Positions 1-10,941 of a DNA stretch of 64,000 bases are shown here, in pieces. The stretch lies in assembly GCA_001599355.1 (NCBI GenBank), contig BCGQ01000002.1, positions 571,554 through 635,553 of the forward strand, in the 5' to 3' direction. The notes beneath the pieces were generated by a model that had not been told where the DNA came from, did no database searches, and saw only the letters and a program-made list of their open reading frames with translations. This stretch comes from Nakazawaea peltata. Its lineage: Eukaryota; Ascomycota; Pichiomycetes; Alaninales; Pachysolenaceae. Numbering within the stretch: position 1 is the first letter of the stretch; each line of letters begins with the position of its first letter. Both the position numbers and the translations under genes were made by a program.

Positions 1-653
1 CTACTGATCCAAAGGCTAAGCCTGCTCCAAGAAATGTATTGACTATTGTTCATAGATTATTGAGAGATTTAGTTCCTTTGTCATGCCACGAAAGAGCCGA
101 AGTATTGAAAGAGACTCAAATTTCTATGGGTAATGAGGGTGTGTCAGAAAAACAAAATGAGATTCCGGCTCCACAACCTCTGGCTGTCGCTCAACAGCAA
201 GCACCAGAAGTAGCAAAAGTGATGCGTCCTCAATATATCTCACCTCAACAGCAACATCTGCTGAACACTCCACAATATGAACACCGTAAAATTGTTCAAC
301 AGATTCCTGTTCAAAGTCCATACCAACATCATCCGCAGCATCTGATTCCAGCCCACTCACCTCCTCCAGGTTATGAGTCTTATTCGGTACCACATCCAAT
401 GGCTGGGTATGCAATGCAACCGATGTCCAACGGACCACCACCACCACCTCCTCCACCTCATCACCACCCTCTGCAACAACCTCCTCAATTCTACATGAAG
501 CCAGGCCAATTCTATGGAATCCCTCAACAAGTGATCCTGACAGGTCCTCCTCCTCCTCAATCTGGTTACCTTTATCAACAACCAGGTTACGTACCTATGG
601 AAAGGATGCCTTCACAACCAAAAATGTATTCTGTACAAACCGAATGGAGATAA
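1..653 (+). CDS. C-terminal part of an unrecognised Q/P/H-rich protein
   Basis: The reading frame (first full codon at position 3) is open from the window edge to the TAA at 651-653, so this is the 3' end of a gene that begins outside. About the first 35 residues look ordered (RNVLTIVHRLLRDLVPLS, then ERAEVLKE). The rest is low complexity: Gln-, Pro- and His-rich, with an eight-proline run followed by histidines and many Tyr-Pro-Gly pieces. That composition is common in fungal transcription or RNA-binding regulators, but I recognise no domain and assign no function. No start codon should be placed inside the window. Confidence 0.75.
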   Translation, partial: TDPKAKPAPRNVLTIVHRLLRDLVPLSCHERAEVLKETQISMGNEGVSEKQNEIPAPQPLAVAQQQAPEVAKVMRPQYISPQQQHLLNTPQYEHRKIVQQIPVQSPYQHHPQHLIPAHSPPPGYESYSVPHPMAGYAMQPMSNGPPPPPPPPHHHPLQQPPQFYMKPGQFYGIPQQVILTGPPPPQSGYLYQQPGYVPMERMPSQPKMYSVQTEWR

Positions 654-1194
654 AAAGAGATAAACTAGACCGTTTTGCATTCATTTATAGCAGCACTTTG
701 CCTATAGTGGTCAACTGGCTTGATTTCATTTAAGTCAAACTGCTGTTTTAATTATATATCATTTTGCTTATTATATAATGTCATTGACATAGGGGTTATT
801 CTAATTGATTAATTTAGTGATAGAGTTGTAAGAGGTGTAGATGACAAAGATGAAGTGCTCTAACCTCTTGGAGAGGTATCACCATCTTCAGGGAACCATC
901 ATCAAGAGACATAAGTAAGCGATGGGGGTATGATTACATAAGCTATCCCAATTAGGAAATATAGGTAGTACACGACCTTACCCCCAAATTACCCCCAATT
1001 ATCACCCCTATCAAGAGATATTGCAAGAGAAGATTCAAATGACCCTCGAAAGATATAATAAATAAGACCTTACTTTTCCCATCTAAGAAAGCATAATTAT
1101 ATTATATTTTGTTTAATATACACCTTTAACAACCGTAAAAATAACAAATAGCATAAAGCTAGTCAACGACTAGCAAAGTTAGAGACTAACAAAT
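654..1194. other. Convergent 3' intergenic region
   Basis: This 541-bp gap lies between the 3' ends of the Q/P-rich gene and ENG1. It is AT-rich with several CCCC/GGGG tracts around 960-1010. I see no ORF with coding character, no tRNA and no clear repeat. Confidence 0.5.
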
Positions 1195-4128
1195 TTAGGT
1201 GGCACCAGAAATACCAGCAGAGAATGCCAAACACCAAGTCAAACTTTGTCCATCATCAAGATAGTCACTAGAGAATGAAGAAGATGAGAAGAAAGAATAA
1301 GAAGTAGCGGCGTCATACAAAGCTTGGTTAAGACGCAAAATACCAGTCCATCCACTCGAGACAGAGTCGATAATTGAAGAGAGAACTTCATCCCACTCTT
1401 GTTTAACGTAAGTAGAACCACGAATCAACGAAGAAGCTGGAGTAATTGGCAACATGTGGATACCATGGATGTACTCAATGTTTGTACCAAAGTAGGTGGT
1501 GTAATCAATTTTATTGTCGAAGAGAATACCAGCTACCTTGTTTGGAGTGAAGTTGCTTGGCTCAACATCGTTGTCGTCAGAGTATAAGTAGTATTTGTTC
1601 ATGGATCTAGCGGAAACAGCCAACATCAAATCACCTCTGGATTCCATAGATTGGTCTCCAATGACTCTACCCCACAATTTCATACCATAAGCGAAGTTGT
1701 AATCTTCAGAAGAAGATTCTTGGTTCTTACCATCGGCACTAGCAGCCAAACCAGCAGCCCAAGAGTGTCCTTGGAACCAATCGAACATTCTGGAGACTGG
1801 GAAATAGGTGTCATCGGAAGATGGGTTAGCAACGTCTCTGATCAAGGAATTAACGTAATCCTTGTTGTCTTGAGCCCAGGTACCTCCAAATTTAGAATCA
1901 ACGTAACCAATGACAGCAGCAGCATGGACGAAATAACCGTAATGGAAATGGTGGTCATTGTAAATAGTTCCACCAAAGTCCAGGTTAGTATCTTGGCTGG
2001 CTTGTCCGGCACTGGAGGTGACACCCTTGTATTTGGTGTCGTAGAATAATGGATAATACTGGGTGTTATTAGCAAAGAGACTGAAGGCATACTTCATTTC
2101 CTCCAAGGTAGACTTAGTAGTGTCCTCATCACCAATAATGTCACTGACAGTCAACAAAATGTAAGCATATTTGTCAATAACCTTACCAGAATAATAGTTA
2201 GAGTCCATAGAAGCAACAGTTGATTCAATATCAACGCTCAACTCAGAGTTAGCGGCATCGGCAATTGTTTGCAATTGGTCAGAGGTGTAAGAGAGTTCAC
2301 CCATGTCAGAAACCCAAGGTAAGAACATCATACTGGTCTCCAAAGTTTCAGACATGACAAGAGAATTAGTCAAGTAACCATACATGACACCCTTTGTAGT
2401 AGAATCCAAGGCAATACCGGTAGCCAGCTTAGAAGTTGCAGCAGTGAGAGAATCGACATGATGAGGTAATGCGAAGATCATAGTGGTACCACCAGCAGAA
2501 GAACCTTCGGTGGAATAAGTGATCAGATATTCAGCAGAGCTACCTCCGGTGACAGAACCAGAAACAGCAGCACTTACTGGGTACATACCTGCAGCTTGGT
2601 CGTAGTAAACGTCTTGAGAAGAGGAGCTTGGAGCTACTGCTACTTGAATGATTAAGCCATCCATAGCAGTATTAGCCTGTACATTGTAAGAACTCTCACT
2701 AGTGAACTCGAAATCAGAAGATGAGTATCCGTTTGGAATTGTGACGTAGATTAACCAGTCAACATCATTGTACAAGGTAGCACGATACTTCAAGATACCT
2801 TCAGCCAAAGCAGAGGAGTCTTCTTGGGCAAAACTCTGGATACCAACTTGAGAGTTGATTTCAGCAACAACGTCACCATGATAGATAGCGGTAGTAAAAC
2901 CCATACCTTCTACCAATGGGAATTCGATGTAGTTCTCTGAGGAGGCATCATTGGCCAAGTATACAGTGGCACTGAACTCCATCATATTGGTGATGTTCAA
3001 GACAACAGAATCTTCGAATTTAGTAGCCGAAAGAACCAATTGCCCAATGTCGACTGGACTGTAATAATAACCAGCCAGAGTGGTGTAACTGTAGTTACCG
3101 TAGACATATTGGGAAGAAGTGGTGTGAGAGACTGCAAGACCATGGTAAGTGTCGTTCAACCACCAGACAGCATAAGGATAAATATAAACCATATCATCCT
3201 GGGAGCCCATCATCATATTGGTGTAGAACTTGTTGGTCTCGTATGGATTCTCACCATTGTCAACGTTAGTAGCAACACTCAAGAACATTTCTTCACTTGG
3301 GAAGACTGTTGGTGGAGAGTTTGAGTCAATGACTTTGAACAAATCACCAGTATAGTCAGAGGCATCGGTGGATACCCCAGAAGAAGTAGACAGAGTGCTG
3401 GAGCTGCTAGAGGAACTTGAACTTGTTGAGGTAGTAGTTGCATCTTCTACCAAAGTGAGCTTTGTAGTACTAGAGGATGAGCTACTAGATTTTGAGCTAG
3501 ACTTGGAAGAAGAAGAAGTGCCAGAAGAAGTTGAAGTAGTTTCATCAGTGGAAGTTCCACTAGATGTAGTAGCAGCTGTAAGAGTAACGTTATCAGTCAA
3601 TGTGGAAGTGTTGATGGTAACAGACTTCGAGGTAGTGGAAGTCGAAGCTGTCGTGATCAATGGGTTCAAAGAAGTGTTGATAGTGACACTGCTGGCCAGA
3701 GAACCAGTGACAGTTGAACTAGCTGACAGAGTAGCAGAGAAAATTGTACTGGTGACTGTTTCAGCTGAGTAGATGGAAGATTCTGTTACAGCAACAGGGA
3801 GAGGAGAAGAGCTTGAAGAGCTGCTTGTCACGTCATTAACCAGAGTCTCCAAAGTAGAAGTGGAGCTAGTAGTTGCTGACTTTCTGACAACTCCAATAGT
3901 AGCAGTGCTGTAAAGAGTTGTGGAGTCATAAATATCTTCGTAAACAGTGAACAATAATTCACCGTCTTTGACAATAGAAGTGACGAAATCAGTATGAGTG
4001 ATAGCTTCGGTGTGAGTTCTTTGAGTAGTGTGCATCCTAGTGGAGGTCGATCCCAGAGCCTGAGAGACGTCCACTTGGGTTAAAAGACCCAAGATAGATA
4101 AGATGAACAATTTTTTGTTCATTTTCAA
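1195..4128 (-). CDS. ENG1: Secreted endo-1,3-beta-glucanase, GH81 (Eng1)
   Basis: The 977-residue protein starts with a signal peptide (MKMNKKLFILSILGLLTQ). About 240 Ser/Thr-rich residues follow, likely O-mannosylated, and then a GH81 catalytic module (about 270-977). Family landmarks are FALPHHVDSL, the DHHFHYGYFVHAAA segment, DWFQGHSWAAGL and the acidic cluster DGKNQESSSEDYN, which carries the conserved glutamates and aspartate of GH81. In yeasts Eng1 hydrolyses beta-1,3-glucan of the septum so that daughter cells separate. The S/T-rich N-terminus separates it from cytosolic Acf2/Eng2. Two ACCAGC boxes upstream fit control by Ace2. It is an intronless gene with one ATG, whose context is preceded by a long AT-rich leader. 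Confidence 0.95.
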   Translation of the reverse strand: MKMNKKLFILSILGLLTQVDVSQALGSTSTRMHTTQRTHTEAITHTDFVTSIVKDGELLFTVYEDIYDSTTLYSTATIGVVRKSATTSSTSTLETLVNDVTSSSSSSSPLPVAVTESSIYSAETVTSTIFSATLSASSTVTGSLASSVTINTSLNPLITTASTSTTSKSVTINTSTLTDNVTLTAATTSSGTSTDETTSTSSGTSSSSKSSSKSSSSSSSTTKLTLVEDATTTSTSSSSSSSSSTLSTSSGVSTDASDYTGDLFKVIDSNSPPTVFPSEEMFLSVATNVDNGENPYETNKFYTNMMMGSQDDMVYIYPYAVWWLNDTYHGLAVSHTTSSQYVYGNYSYTTLAGYYYSPVDIGQLVLSATKFEDSVVLNITNMMEFSATVYLANDASSENYIEFPLVEGMGFTTAIYHGDVVAEINSQVGIQSFAQEDSSALAEGILKYRATLYNDVDWLIYVTIPNGYSSSDFEFTSESSYNVQANTAMDGLIIQVAVAPSSSSQDVYYDQAAGMYPVSAAVSGSVTGGSSAEYLITYSTEGSSAGGTTMIFALPHHVDSLTAATSKLATGIALDSTTKGVMYGYLTNSLVMSETLETSMMFLPWVSDMGELSYTSDQLQTIADAANSELSVDIESTVASMDSNYYSGKVIDKYAYILLTVSDIIGDEDTTKSTLEEMKYAFSLFANNTQYYPLFYDTKYKGVTSSAGQASQDTNLDFGGTIYNDHHFHYGYFVHAAAVIGYVDSKFGGTWAQDNKDYVNSLIRDVANPSSDDTYFPVSRMFDWFQGHSWAAGLAASADGKNQESSSEDYNFAYGMKLWGRVIGDQSMESRGDLMLAVSARSMNKYYLYSDDNDVEPSNFTPNKVAGILFDNKIDYTTYFGTNIEYIHGIHMLPITPASSLIRGSTYVKQEWDEVLSSIIDSVSSGWTGILRLNQALYDAATSYSFFSSSSFSSDYLDDGQSLTWCLAFSAGISGAT

Positions 4129-4454
4129 ATTAATGTCTGGAAGTAAATCAATATCTTAGTTTGAATATAGCAGTCTGCCAATGTGTCAAGTCTGTTGATA
4201 AATAAAGAATGGATATAGTTGGACTGAAAATGAATCAGTTATTAATAAATGAAGGACTAAAGTTAAACTTTGACTTGGACTGGAAGGTCTCGACTAACTA
4301 ACAAACAGTGATGATTTAGTGAAGCAAACAGAGGGAAATAAATAACCCATTACACTTCTAGCCGAAAGCAAGTTATTTATATATTTGATCCATCGGGATC
4401 ACCAGACAGGTCCTTTCATGCAGACAATAGATTTAAAATTTACAAAACCCGAAT

Positions 4455-4460
4455 ACCAGC
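4455..4460 (-). promoter_or_regulatory. Ace2/Swi5-like site ACCAGC, copy 1
   Basis: ACCAGC on the plus strand, GCTGGT on the ENG1 coding strand, about 330 bp upstream of the ENG1 ATG. Both copies have the same orientation. The ACCAGC/GCTGGT core is the known Ace2/Swi5 target, and ENG1 is a classic daughter-specific Ace2 target in S. cerevisiae and C. albicans. Binding in this species is inferred. Confidence 0.5.
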
Positions 4461-4579
4461 CATCTTTCAAAATACTCCATACTAAACCACCCCCAATTCT
4501 AATTGAAAAAAAACCTTTTCTCCCTTTTTTTTCGCTGCACTTGCATGAACTTGCATATTTAAAGAAAATAATCAAAAAA

Positions 4580-4585
4580 ACCAGC
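4580..4585 (-). promoter_or_regulatory. Ace2/Swi5-like site ACCAGC, copy 2
   Basis: Second ACCAGC, in the context AAACCAGCCATTT, 125 bp further upstream of ENG1. Copies 1 and 2 share the longer string ACCAGCCAT, which makes chance occurrence less likely. Confidence 0.5.
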
Positions 4586-5156
4586 CATTTCTCAGCTATA
4601 GTTGCCGGGAGATGCGTTAGCCAACGTCTGGGTACGGGTCAGATATGTTGAATCTTGCGCTAGATGTCATACTAAAACCGAATTAGTAGAAAGATGTGAT
4701 TCAAGGTAATTACAGAGCTCCGAGTATTCGAGATCTGAAGTGAGAAGCGAATTGAACTCGAACTCAATTGATTTGAATTAAATGGCAAGTTATTCATCAC
4801 ATAGCCCCACTAATTAATCTAAGCAATTAGCCATAACCATTGTCTCATATCCTCTTGAGGACCGCCTCCAAATAGATTACCTCTACGAACTAAGCTTGGA
4901 AGTGGATAATCACTTCCATTTTGGGATTAATTACCAGTGTTATCATTTTGCCTAAATAGGAAATCACACATATAATACCTTCAGATTCAATTAGAGGTAG
5001 GGCTTGCATACGAATCATGTTCTCGTGAATCGCTACATAATAGGATATGTGTAAAGAGATCTGGTGCAGATTCTCCGCTTATTGAACTACATAAAAAAAT
5101 GAAAAATCCCATACGTATGATGATAACTATACAAAAAGCCTGCTTGTGTGTTTGAA

Positions 5157-5807
5157 TCACGAGGTCCACCAAGACAACCGACGTTTGAGCTGGCTCATGT
5201 CGTTTGGTGCATTTGGATCCAGATCATCTTTGGTAGGTTTAGCATTAATAGGTGAATGATAGTGCATCTTTGGCAGCTTAGAAGTATCCGAATCAAAACT
5301 AGGTGGGTGATCCAACAATCCAGTATGAACATCAGGACTAGCAGTATCGTTGTAGTGAGTCAAGGCAGACCTTGACGATGCAGATGTAGACAGATCTAAA
5401 GGTGAGGTCAAAGGTGATTTCATTTTGAGTGTCTCCAGCTCCGAATTTTGCCTTTGCTGTAAGTAAAAAGCTTCATTCAGACTATTTGCGCCCTTCGATT
5501 CACCCCCATGCAGGTTCCTAAGCAGAAGCTCATCACGATAATTAGATGACCGTCTTCTTTGGAACATTTGATCCTTTCTGAAATTCAGATCTTCAAATGG
5601 ATTAGGCGTCAGAACAGGCTCAGGAGGGCTAATATCCGTCTTAGGTCTGCGTTCGCAAAACTTGTTCCTATACAAAGATCCTGACTGGTGTAATGGCGTA
5701 GGCTGCAAAAGCGTATGGCTGCTTTCTTCCGGCAGCAGTGTATCATACAGCCTATTATCGGGTTCCTTAACTTCTGAATTATTCATTTGATCTCTTTCAA
5801 CAATCAA
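5157..5807 (-). CDS. Unrecognised 216-residue hydrophilic protein
   Basis: I do not recognise this gene. The frame is a clean 216 codons, with a second in-frame ATG at codon 8 (5786) that could be the real start. The protein has no signal peptide or membrane span. It is rich in Ser, Pro, Asn and Arg, and contains an NPF tripeptide in the context TPNPFEDL (the EH-domain binding motif in endocytic proteins). A basic RRRSSN site resembles an AGC-kinase target, and SP/TP sites cluster near residues 130-170. The C-terminus KRRLSWWTS is basic and aromatic. This looks like a disordered signalling or adaptor protein. The frame and composition support a real gene; function is open. Confidence 0.6.
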   Translation of the reverse strand: MIVERDQMNNSEVKEPDNRLYDTLLPEESSHTLLQPTPLHQSGSLYRNKFCERRPKTDISPPEPVLTPNPFEDLNFRKDQMFQRRRSSNYRDELLLRNLHGGESKGANSLNEAFYLQQRQNSELETLKMKSPLTSPLDLSTSASSRSALTHYNDTASPDVHTGLLDHPPSFDSDTSKLPKMHYHSPINAKPTKDDLDPNAPNDMSQLKRRLSWWTS

Positions 5808-6173
5808 TAGTCAATAGTTAACAACAAGCAAATATCTTACACTAATTCATTAAATAAATATTACAGCCAAAAATCATATCGTGATAATTTCCCCCTTTGT
5901 AATAGGAAAGCCTCGGCTTATTTTGCTTCCCCTTTTGTTTTTTCTTTTCCAACCGGAGTGCCTCCATCTGGAGCGGAAACTTCTGGAGAATTAATGGAGA
6001 GCACTAAATAATATTATGGGGAGACGTAGGTGCGTGACGATTCTAGGCTCTGCGCTGCTACACAAGGATCTGATCAGGGAAATAACATACATAAAATAAA
6101 AAAAAAATGTATAGACAATATGGAATGCAAATGCAATTCTGTGGATTGGGATGAGCAGAAGTATTAAGCTCTC
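5808..6173. promoter_or_regulatory. Upstream region of the 216-residue gene
   Basis: A 366-bp gap between UBC13 (3' end) and the start of the orphan gene, both on the minus strand. It has T/C-rich stretches (5889-5945) of the kind common in yeast promoters and an A9 run near 6099. No specific site is recognised. Confidence 0.4.
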
Positions 6174-6808
6174 TCATTTGGCATACTTCTCGGTCCATTC
6201 TTTAGCAGTACTGATGGCCTTGGCCTCATCAGATTTCCATTCTTCAGCGACATCATTGGCCAATGGATCATCCTAAAATAAATGGTGTTAGTGATATAGT
6301 TCCATATTTTGGGGCGCAATATAAACTACTTACTGGATTTGGTGCACCTAAAAGGGCTTGGATAGACAACAAAATAGTTCTTATTTGAAGAGCTGGAGAC
6401 CAGTTGGCTAGATTGAAAGTTGAGTTAGTATGAGTTTTCTCCAGGTCAGACTCCGGTCATTACTTACATTTTAACACATCCAAGCAGATTCTTCCCAATC
6501 TATCTATATTAGGATGGTAGATCTTAGTTAAAAACCTCACCTTAGGGGCAACCATAGGATAATCATCCGGTAAGTACAATTCTAATTTGAAAACACCTCC
6601 CTCAAAAGGACTCGACAGTGGTCCTTGCATGGTCACATCGAAATATCTAAGGTTGTCTTCATGTGGCAGAGCGGCTATCCCAGGAACAGGGTCTGATACC
6701 AATCTTTCAGTTTCCTAGTGGTGTTAGTATAAGTTGCAAGCAAAATGACGATGGTTCTCTCGATGAGATCGTATTACTTACTTTAATAATTCTCTTTGGT
6801 AATGACAT
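6174..6808 (-). CDS. UBC13: Ubiquitin-conjugating enzyme E2, Ubc13 (four exons)
   Basis: The CDS is split into exons 6808-6782, 6714-6468, 6407-6334 and 6272-6174, giving 148 residues. Introns of 67, 60 and 61 nt start GTAAGT and end TAG; branch points are TACTAAC, TACTAAC and CACTAAC. The protein begins [18 protein letters not shown] and keeps the E2 HPN motif, the active-site Cys in GRICLDVLK, and [15 protein letters not shown], almost identical to S. cerevisiae Ubc13. Ubc13 pairs with Mms2 to build K63-linked ubiquitin chains in PCNA-dependent, error-free damage tolerance. All junctions keep frame with family alignment (phases 0, 1, 0). S. cerevisiae UBC13 has one intron, so this copy is intron-rich. 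Confidence 0.97.
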
Positions 6809-7045
6809 CGTACTTCTCTGATTGATCACCTTTCTTTGATATGAGGGGGCAATCACTTCTTAATCGCCTATTTTTCCTATAGAATTTGGTCGTGCGGTTG
6901 GTGTAAATTCTCTTTATAGTTGTTTTGTCATACTTTGCACGACACTTTCTTCGATTTTGTTCTTCTGCATTTAGCGGGGGCTACATAGAAATCGGATGTT
7001 ATTCAGGTCACGATTTGGATAGACCATTGCGGAAAGAGTCACGAA

Positions 7046-7345
7046 ATGAAGGGCCCGGGATTATCCACATCGAAAAGGTTCTGGATTCTGCTTGCGGGTG
7101 GATTCATTGGTTACTACATAGGGATAGCTTTCTCATTTAAAGATTACCAGTTGGTGAAGTATACCCCACCTGAGTTAGATGAGAATGGAAAACCCAAGAG
7201 AGTCCCATTTAAGGTGACATTTACAGAGATGACACCGTTGGAATTAAAACCTGAGCTGAAACTGAAGCAAATGGAGATGGAAAGATTAAAACAACAGCGC
7301 CAAGAGGCAAAGGAACTGGATAAGTTGAAGGCTGAATCCTCATAG
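7046..7345 (+). CDS. Small single-pass membrane protein, unrecognised
   Basis: The 99-residue frame starts at ATG 7046, in the 237-bp region divergent from UBC13. A short basic N-terminus (MKGPGLSTSKRF) precedes one membrane span (WILLAGGFIGYYIGIAF, about 13-29). Then comes a soluble tail with a KYTPPEL segment and a charged C-terminal coiled coil rich in K, E, Q and L. This architecture resembles small mitochondrial inner-membrane assembly factors. I cannot place it in a named family, so the location is only an inference. The tail has a normal amino acid composition and no homopolymer, so I take it as a real gene. Confidence 0.65.
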   Translation: MKGPGLSTSKRFWILLAGGFIGYYIGIAFSFKDYQLVKYTPPELDENGKPKRVPFKVTFTEMTPLELKPELKLKQMEMERLKQQRQEAKELDKLKAESS

Positions 7346-7678
7346 TAGAACAGGGTCCTCTTTTCCGACTAAAATTTAGTACAATTGTACACGACTATTT
7401 ATCAATGGAACTATATTTATTTAGGTGTAATACATTCACTGATTTTTAACCTAATCTAGGTAGTAGAAGATGATGGTATTGTGTTTCATGTGTATGGGAT
7501 TGTGGTATGTCGACTACACTACCCCATGATTATTAGCACATCCCATACTATTTCTGCAGATGTCTGATGTTTTCCCCTTTGATAGTTTTTTCACCAATTT
7601 AGGTTAAGATGACTAAATATGCATCATGTTATCCACAATTATTTGAAACAAGTCCATGTGTCCCTTTTCTGCACTCAT

Positions 7679-7685
7679 TGAGTCA
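7679..7685. promoter_or_regulatory. Gcn4-type site TGAGTCA
   Basis: A perfect TGAGTCA core in the context TTGAGTCAT, about 350 bp upstream of the first ARO3 codon. ARO3 is a general amino acid control target in S. cerevisiae through a TGACTC element. Use in this species is inferred. Confidence 0.6.
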
Positions 7686-7763
7686 TTCAATAGTATCAAA
7701 AACTCATTTCCCGAAGCAAAAAATTCTTTTCCCTTCGAAAACCTCCAACAACCGAGCTCGTGC

Positions 7764-7772
7764 ATGAGTCAT
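7764..7772. promoter_or_regulatory. Gcn4-type palindrome ATGAGTCAT
   Basis: A full 9-bp Gcn4 consensus ATGA(C/G)TCAT, about 260 bp upstream of the ARO3 start and 85 bp from the first site. The pair is strong sequence evidence for amino-acid-starvation control. Confidence 0.7.
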
Positions 7773-8028
7773 GGTTTCCTAATTAAATTAAGATTCTCGA
7801 TTCTCGATAATGTCAAAGCACGCACAGATCCGAAATAGGTAGGAAGGTGACTAAAAAATTTTTCAGACGTTTTTCACTCTCGACGAGGGGCTCAGCGGAG
7901 GATTTGTAATATAAATATAGTTCGATCTTTCGAGAGACGGTAATTATCTTCTGTTCATCATCACATCACATCACATTCTTCTAGCTCATAAGCCAAAAGA
8001 ATAAATCGTATATAGAAAATACTTGAAG

Positions 8029-9528
<1,500 letters not shown>

Positions 9529-9673
9529 AAGCGATCAAGCATTCTTTGGACTATTTAAAATGTATTTATCTATCGGTTACCCAAAATTATATAAAATAAA
9601 AGGATCATAATAATATAAGGTAAAAAATAATGTAGATAAATAATTCTCCTGTCATGCCATATATGGATTGATT

Positions 9674-10702
9674 TTAGTTCTCTTCCAATTCCTTGATTCG
9701 TTTTCGAAGAATTTGCAACTCGATGTCCTTTTGTTTGGACCGTCCAAAGCTCAACATTTTGGACATCTCCTTATTCTCCTCCAGTAACATCTTCATTTTG
9801 ACGATTATTTTATGCGCCAACTCTTCCTTATCGTACCTGCCATTCTCTGTGGATTGCTGCTGAGTTCCAAAATATTCCGAAACAAGTACAGCTTCAAGTC
9901 TTGATTCGGTTTCCTCTAATTTCTTCTGTAATTCTGTAATTTTATCAGCCATACGTCTATATAGTTTTATGTGATTTACAGGTAAATTCAATTTTGGGGA
10001 GACTTCTTCCTCGCTTTTAGTATCGAGTTTTGCTTGTAATGATTCGACTTTGGACTCTAAATTCAGAATAATTTCATTTTTTACCTTCAAATTGAACCTC
10101 AGCTTCTCGAATTCCAAATCTGTGCTGCTATCTCTATGCTCAGACGGGTTATTTAATGTCATAGAAGACCCAATTTCAGCATTTCCTGGCAATGGAGATT
10201 GCAATTGAGGAGTATTGCATTCCGATATATTGATCGGATACCTTTGGTTTCCCTGACTGTAATCAACTTGATTATAAGGAAACCTAGTTGAAGCTGGAAT
10301 CAGCATGTTTCTCAGAATCAGCAGTTGTGAGTCAGTATTATAAGGTTGTGTAGATTTATAATTGTACCCCATATTCATTCCATTGAAAGGCATATTAGCA
10401 CCCGAAACACCACCCCCTCTATTAGCCATCTTCCCATTATTCCAACCATTATGAGATATAGGAGATACGGGACCGCCACCAAATCCACTCAGCTGATGAA
10501 AATCAGCCTCGTTAGTCCCCAAAATTTGCATTTTCATACCTCCCATCGAGCCGCCATGGTTCATCTCCATAGGATTATTGGAATATCCTGACGGAGCCCC
10601 AAAAGACGAAGTATTGGATCCCGCAGTGAACATATTGGAGCTGGTAGAAGCCGACTCAGTACTATTTTGGTTCAATTGGAATATACCGAAAGGAGGATCC
10701 AT
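9674..10702 (-). CDS. MUM2: Mum2-like protein, WTAP family subunit of the m6A writer
   Basis: The 342-residue protein has a low-complexity N-terminal half rich in Asn, Gly, Ser and Met (about 1-180). A long coiled coil follows (about 195-342), ending in a conserved block: ELAHKIIVKMKMLLEENKE, then KMLSFGRSKQKDIELQI. That block is characteristic of Mum2/WTAP proteins. In S. cerevisiae Mum2 works with Ime4 and Slz1 to methylate mRNA adenosines early in meiosis. It is convergent with ARO3 (145 bp apart) and divergent from UBP14. The assignment rests on the C-terminal block; the N-terminus is not conserved. Confidence 0.75.
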   Translation of the reverse strand: MDPPFGIFQLNQNSTESASTSSNMFTAGSNTSSFGAPSGYSNNPMEMNHGGSMGGMKMQILGTNEADFHQLSGFGGGPVSPISHNGWNNGKMANRGGGVSGANMPFNGMNMGYNYKSTQPYNTDSQLLILRNMLIPASTRFPYNQVDYSQGNQRYPINISECNTPQLQSPLPGNAEIGSSMTLNNPSEHRDSSTDLEFEKLRFNLKVKNEIILNLESKVESLQAKLDTKSEEEVSPKLNLPVNHIKLYRRMADKITELQKKLEETESRLEAVLVSEYFGTQQQSTENGRYDKEELAHKIIVKMKMLLEENKEMSKMLSFGRSKQKDIELQILRKRIKELEEN

Positions 10703-10941
10703 CTCACAGTATACTAAATATTATGAATTCCTCTTATTTGTATCTCCCCAACAACTTAATTAACTTATTAATTATCTCTAAAGGGGCAACATTTATTAAA
10801 TTGAACCCCCTTTAGCCCCTTTTGAATTTTTGTTCGCGCGATGCGCAAAAGGTAGTGTGCGAGTTACAAATATGGAGCTCTTATTTGATTTGTATTTCTT
10901 GCCTGCTCATTGCCACTAGAGAGTTGAAGAAGGGGTCAAGA

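Larger units (their letters stand above)
4129..5156. promoter_or_regulatory. ENG1 upstream region (1.03 kb)
   Basis: Both flanking genes are on the minus strand, so this is the promoter of ENG1 plus the 3' flank of the orphan gene at 5157-5807. It contains two Ace2/Swi5-like boxes (listed separately) and A-rich tracts around 4500-4580. Apart from these I see nothing. A 60-odd-codon open frame at 4457-4651 has no coding character. Confidence 0.5.
7346..8028. promoter_or_regulatory. ARO3 promoter region (683 bp)
   Basis: Intergenic region feeding ARO3. It holds two Gcn4-type sites (7679-7685 and 7764-7772), an AAAAAATTTTTC element near 7854, and a TATA-like box TATAAATA at 7910-7917, about 112 bp before the first ARO3 ATG (8029). 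No gene is visible; a short open frame at 7656-7838 merely overlaps the regulatory sites. Confidence 0.6.

Noticed and set aside
3368-3772. 134-codon V/E-rich frame opposite the ENG1 Ser/Thr region
   Set aside because: Complement of a Ser/Thr repeat; no independent coding sign.
4385-4651. 88-codon frame in the ENG1 promoter
   Set aside because: It covers the two Ace2-like sites and A/T runs; composition is not protein-like.
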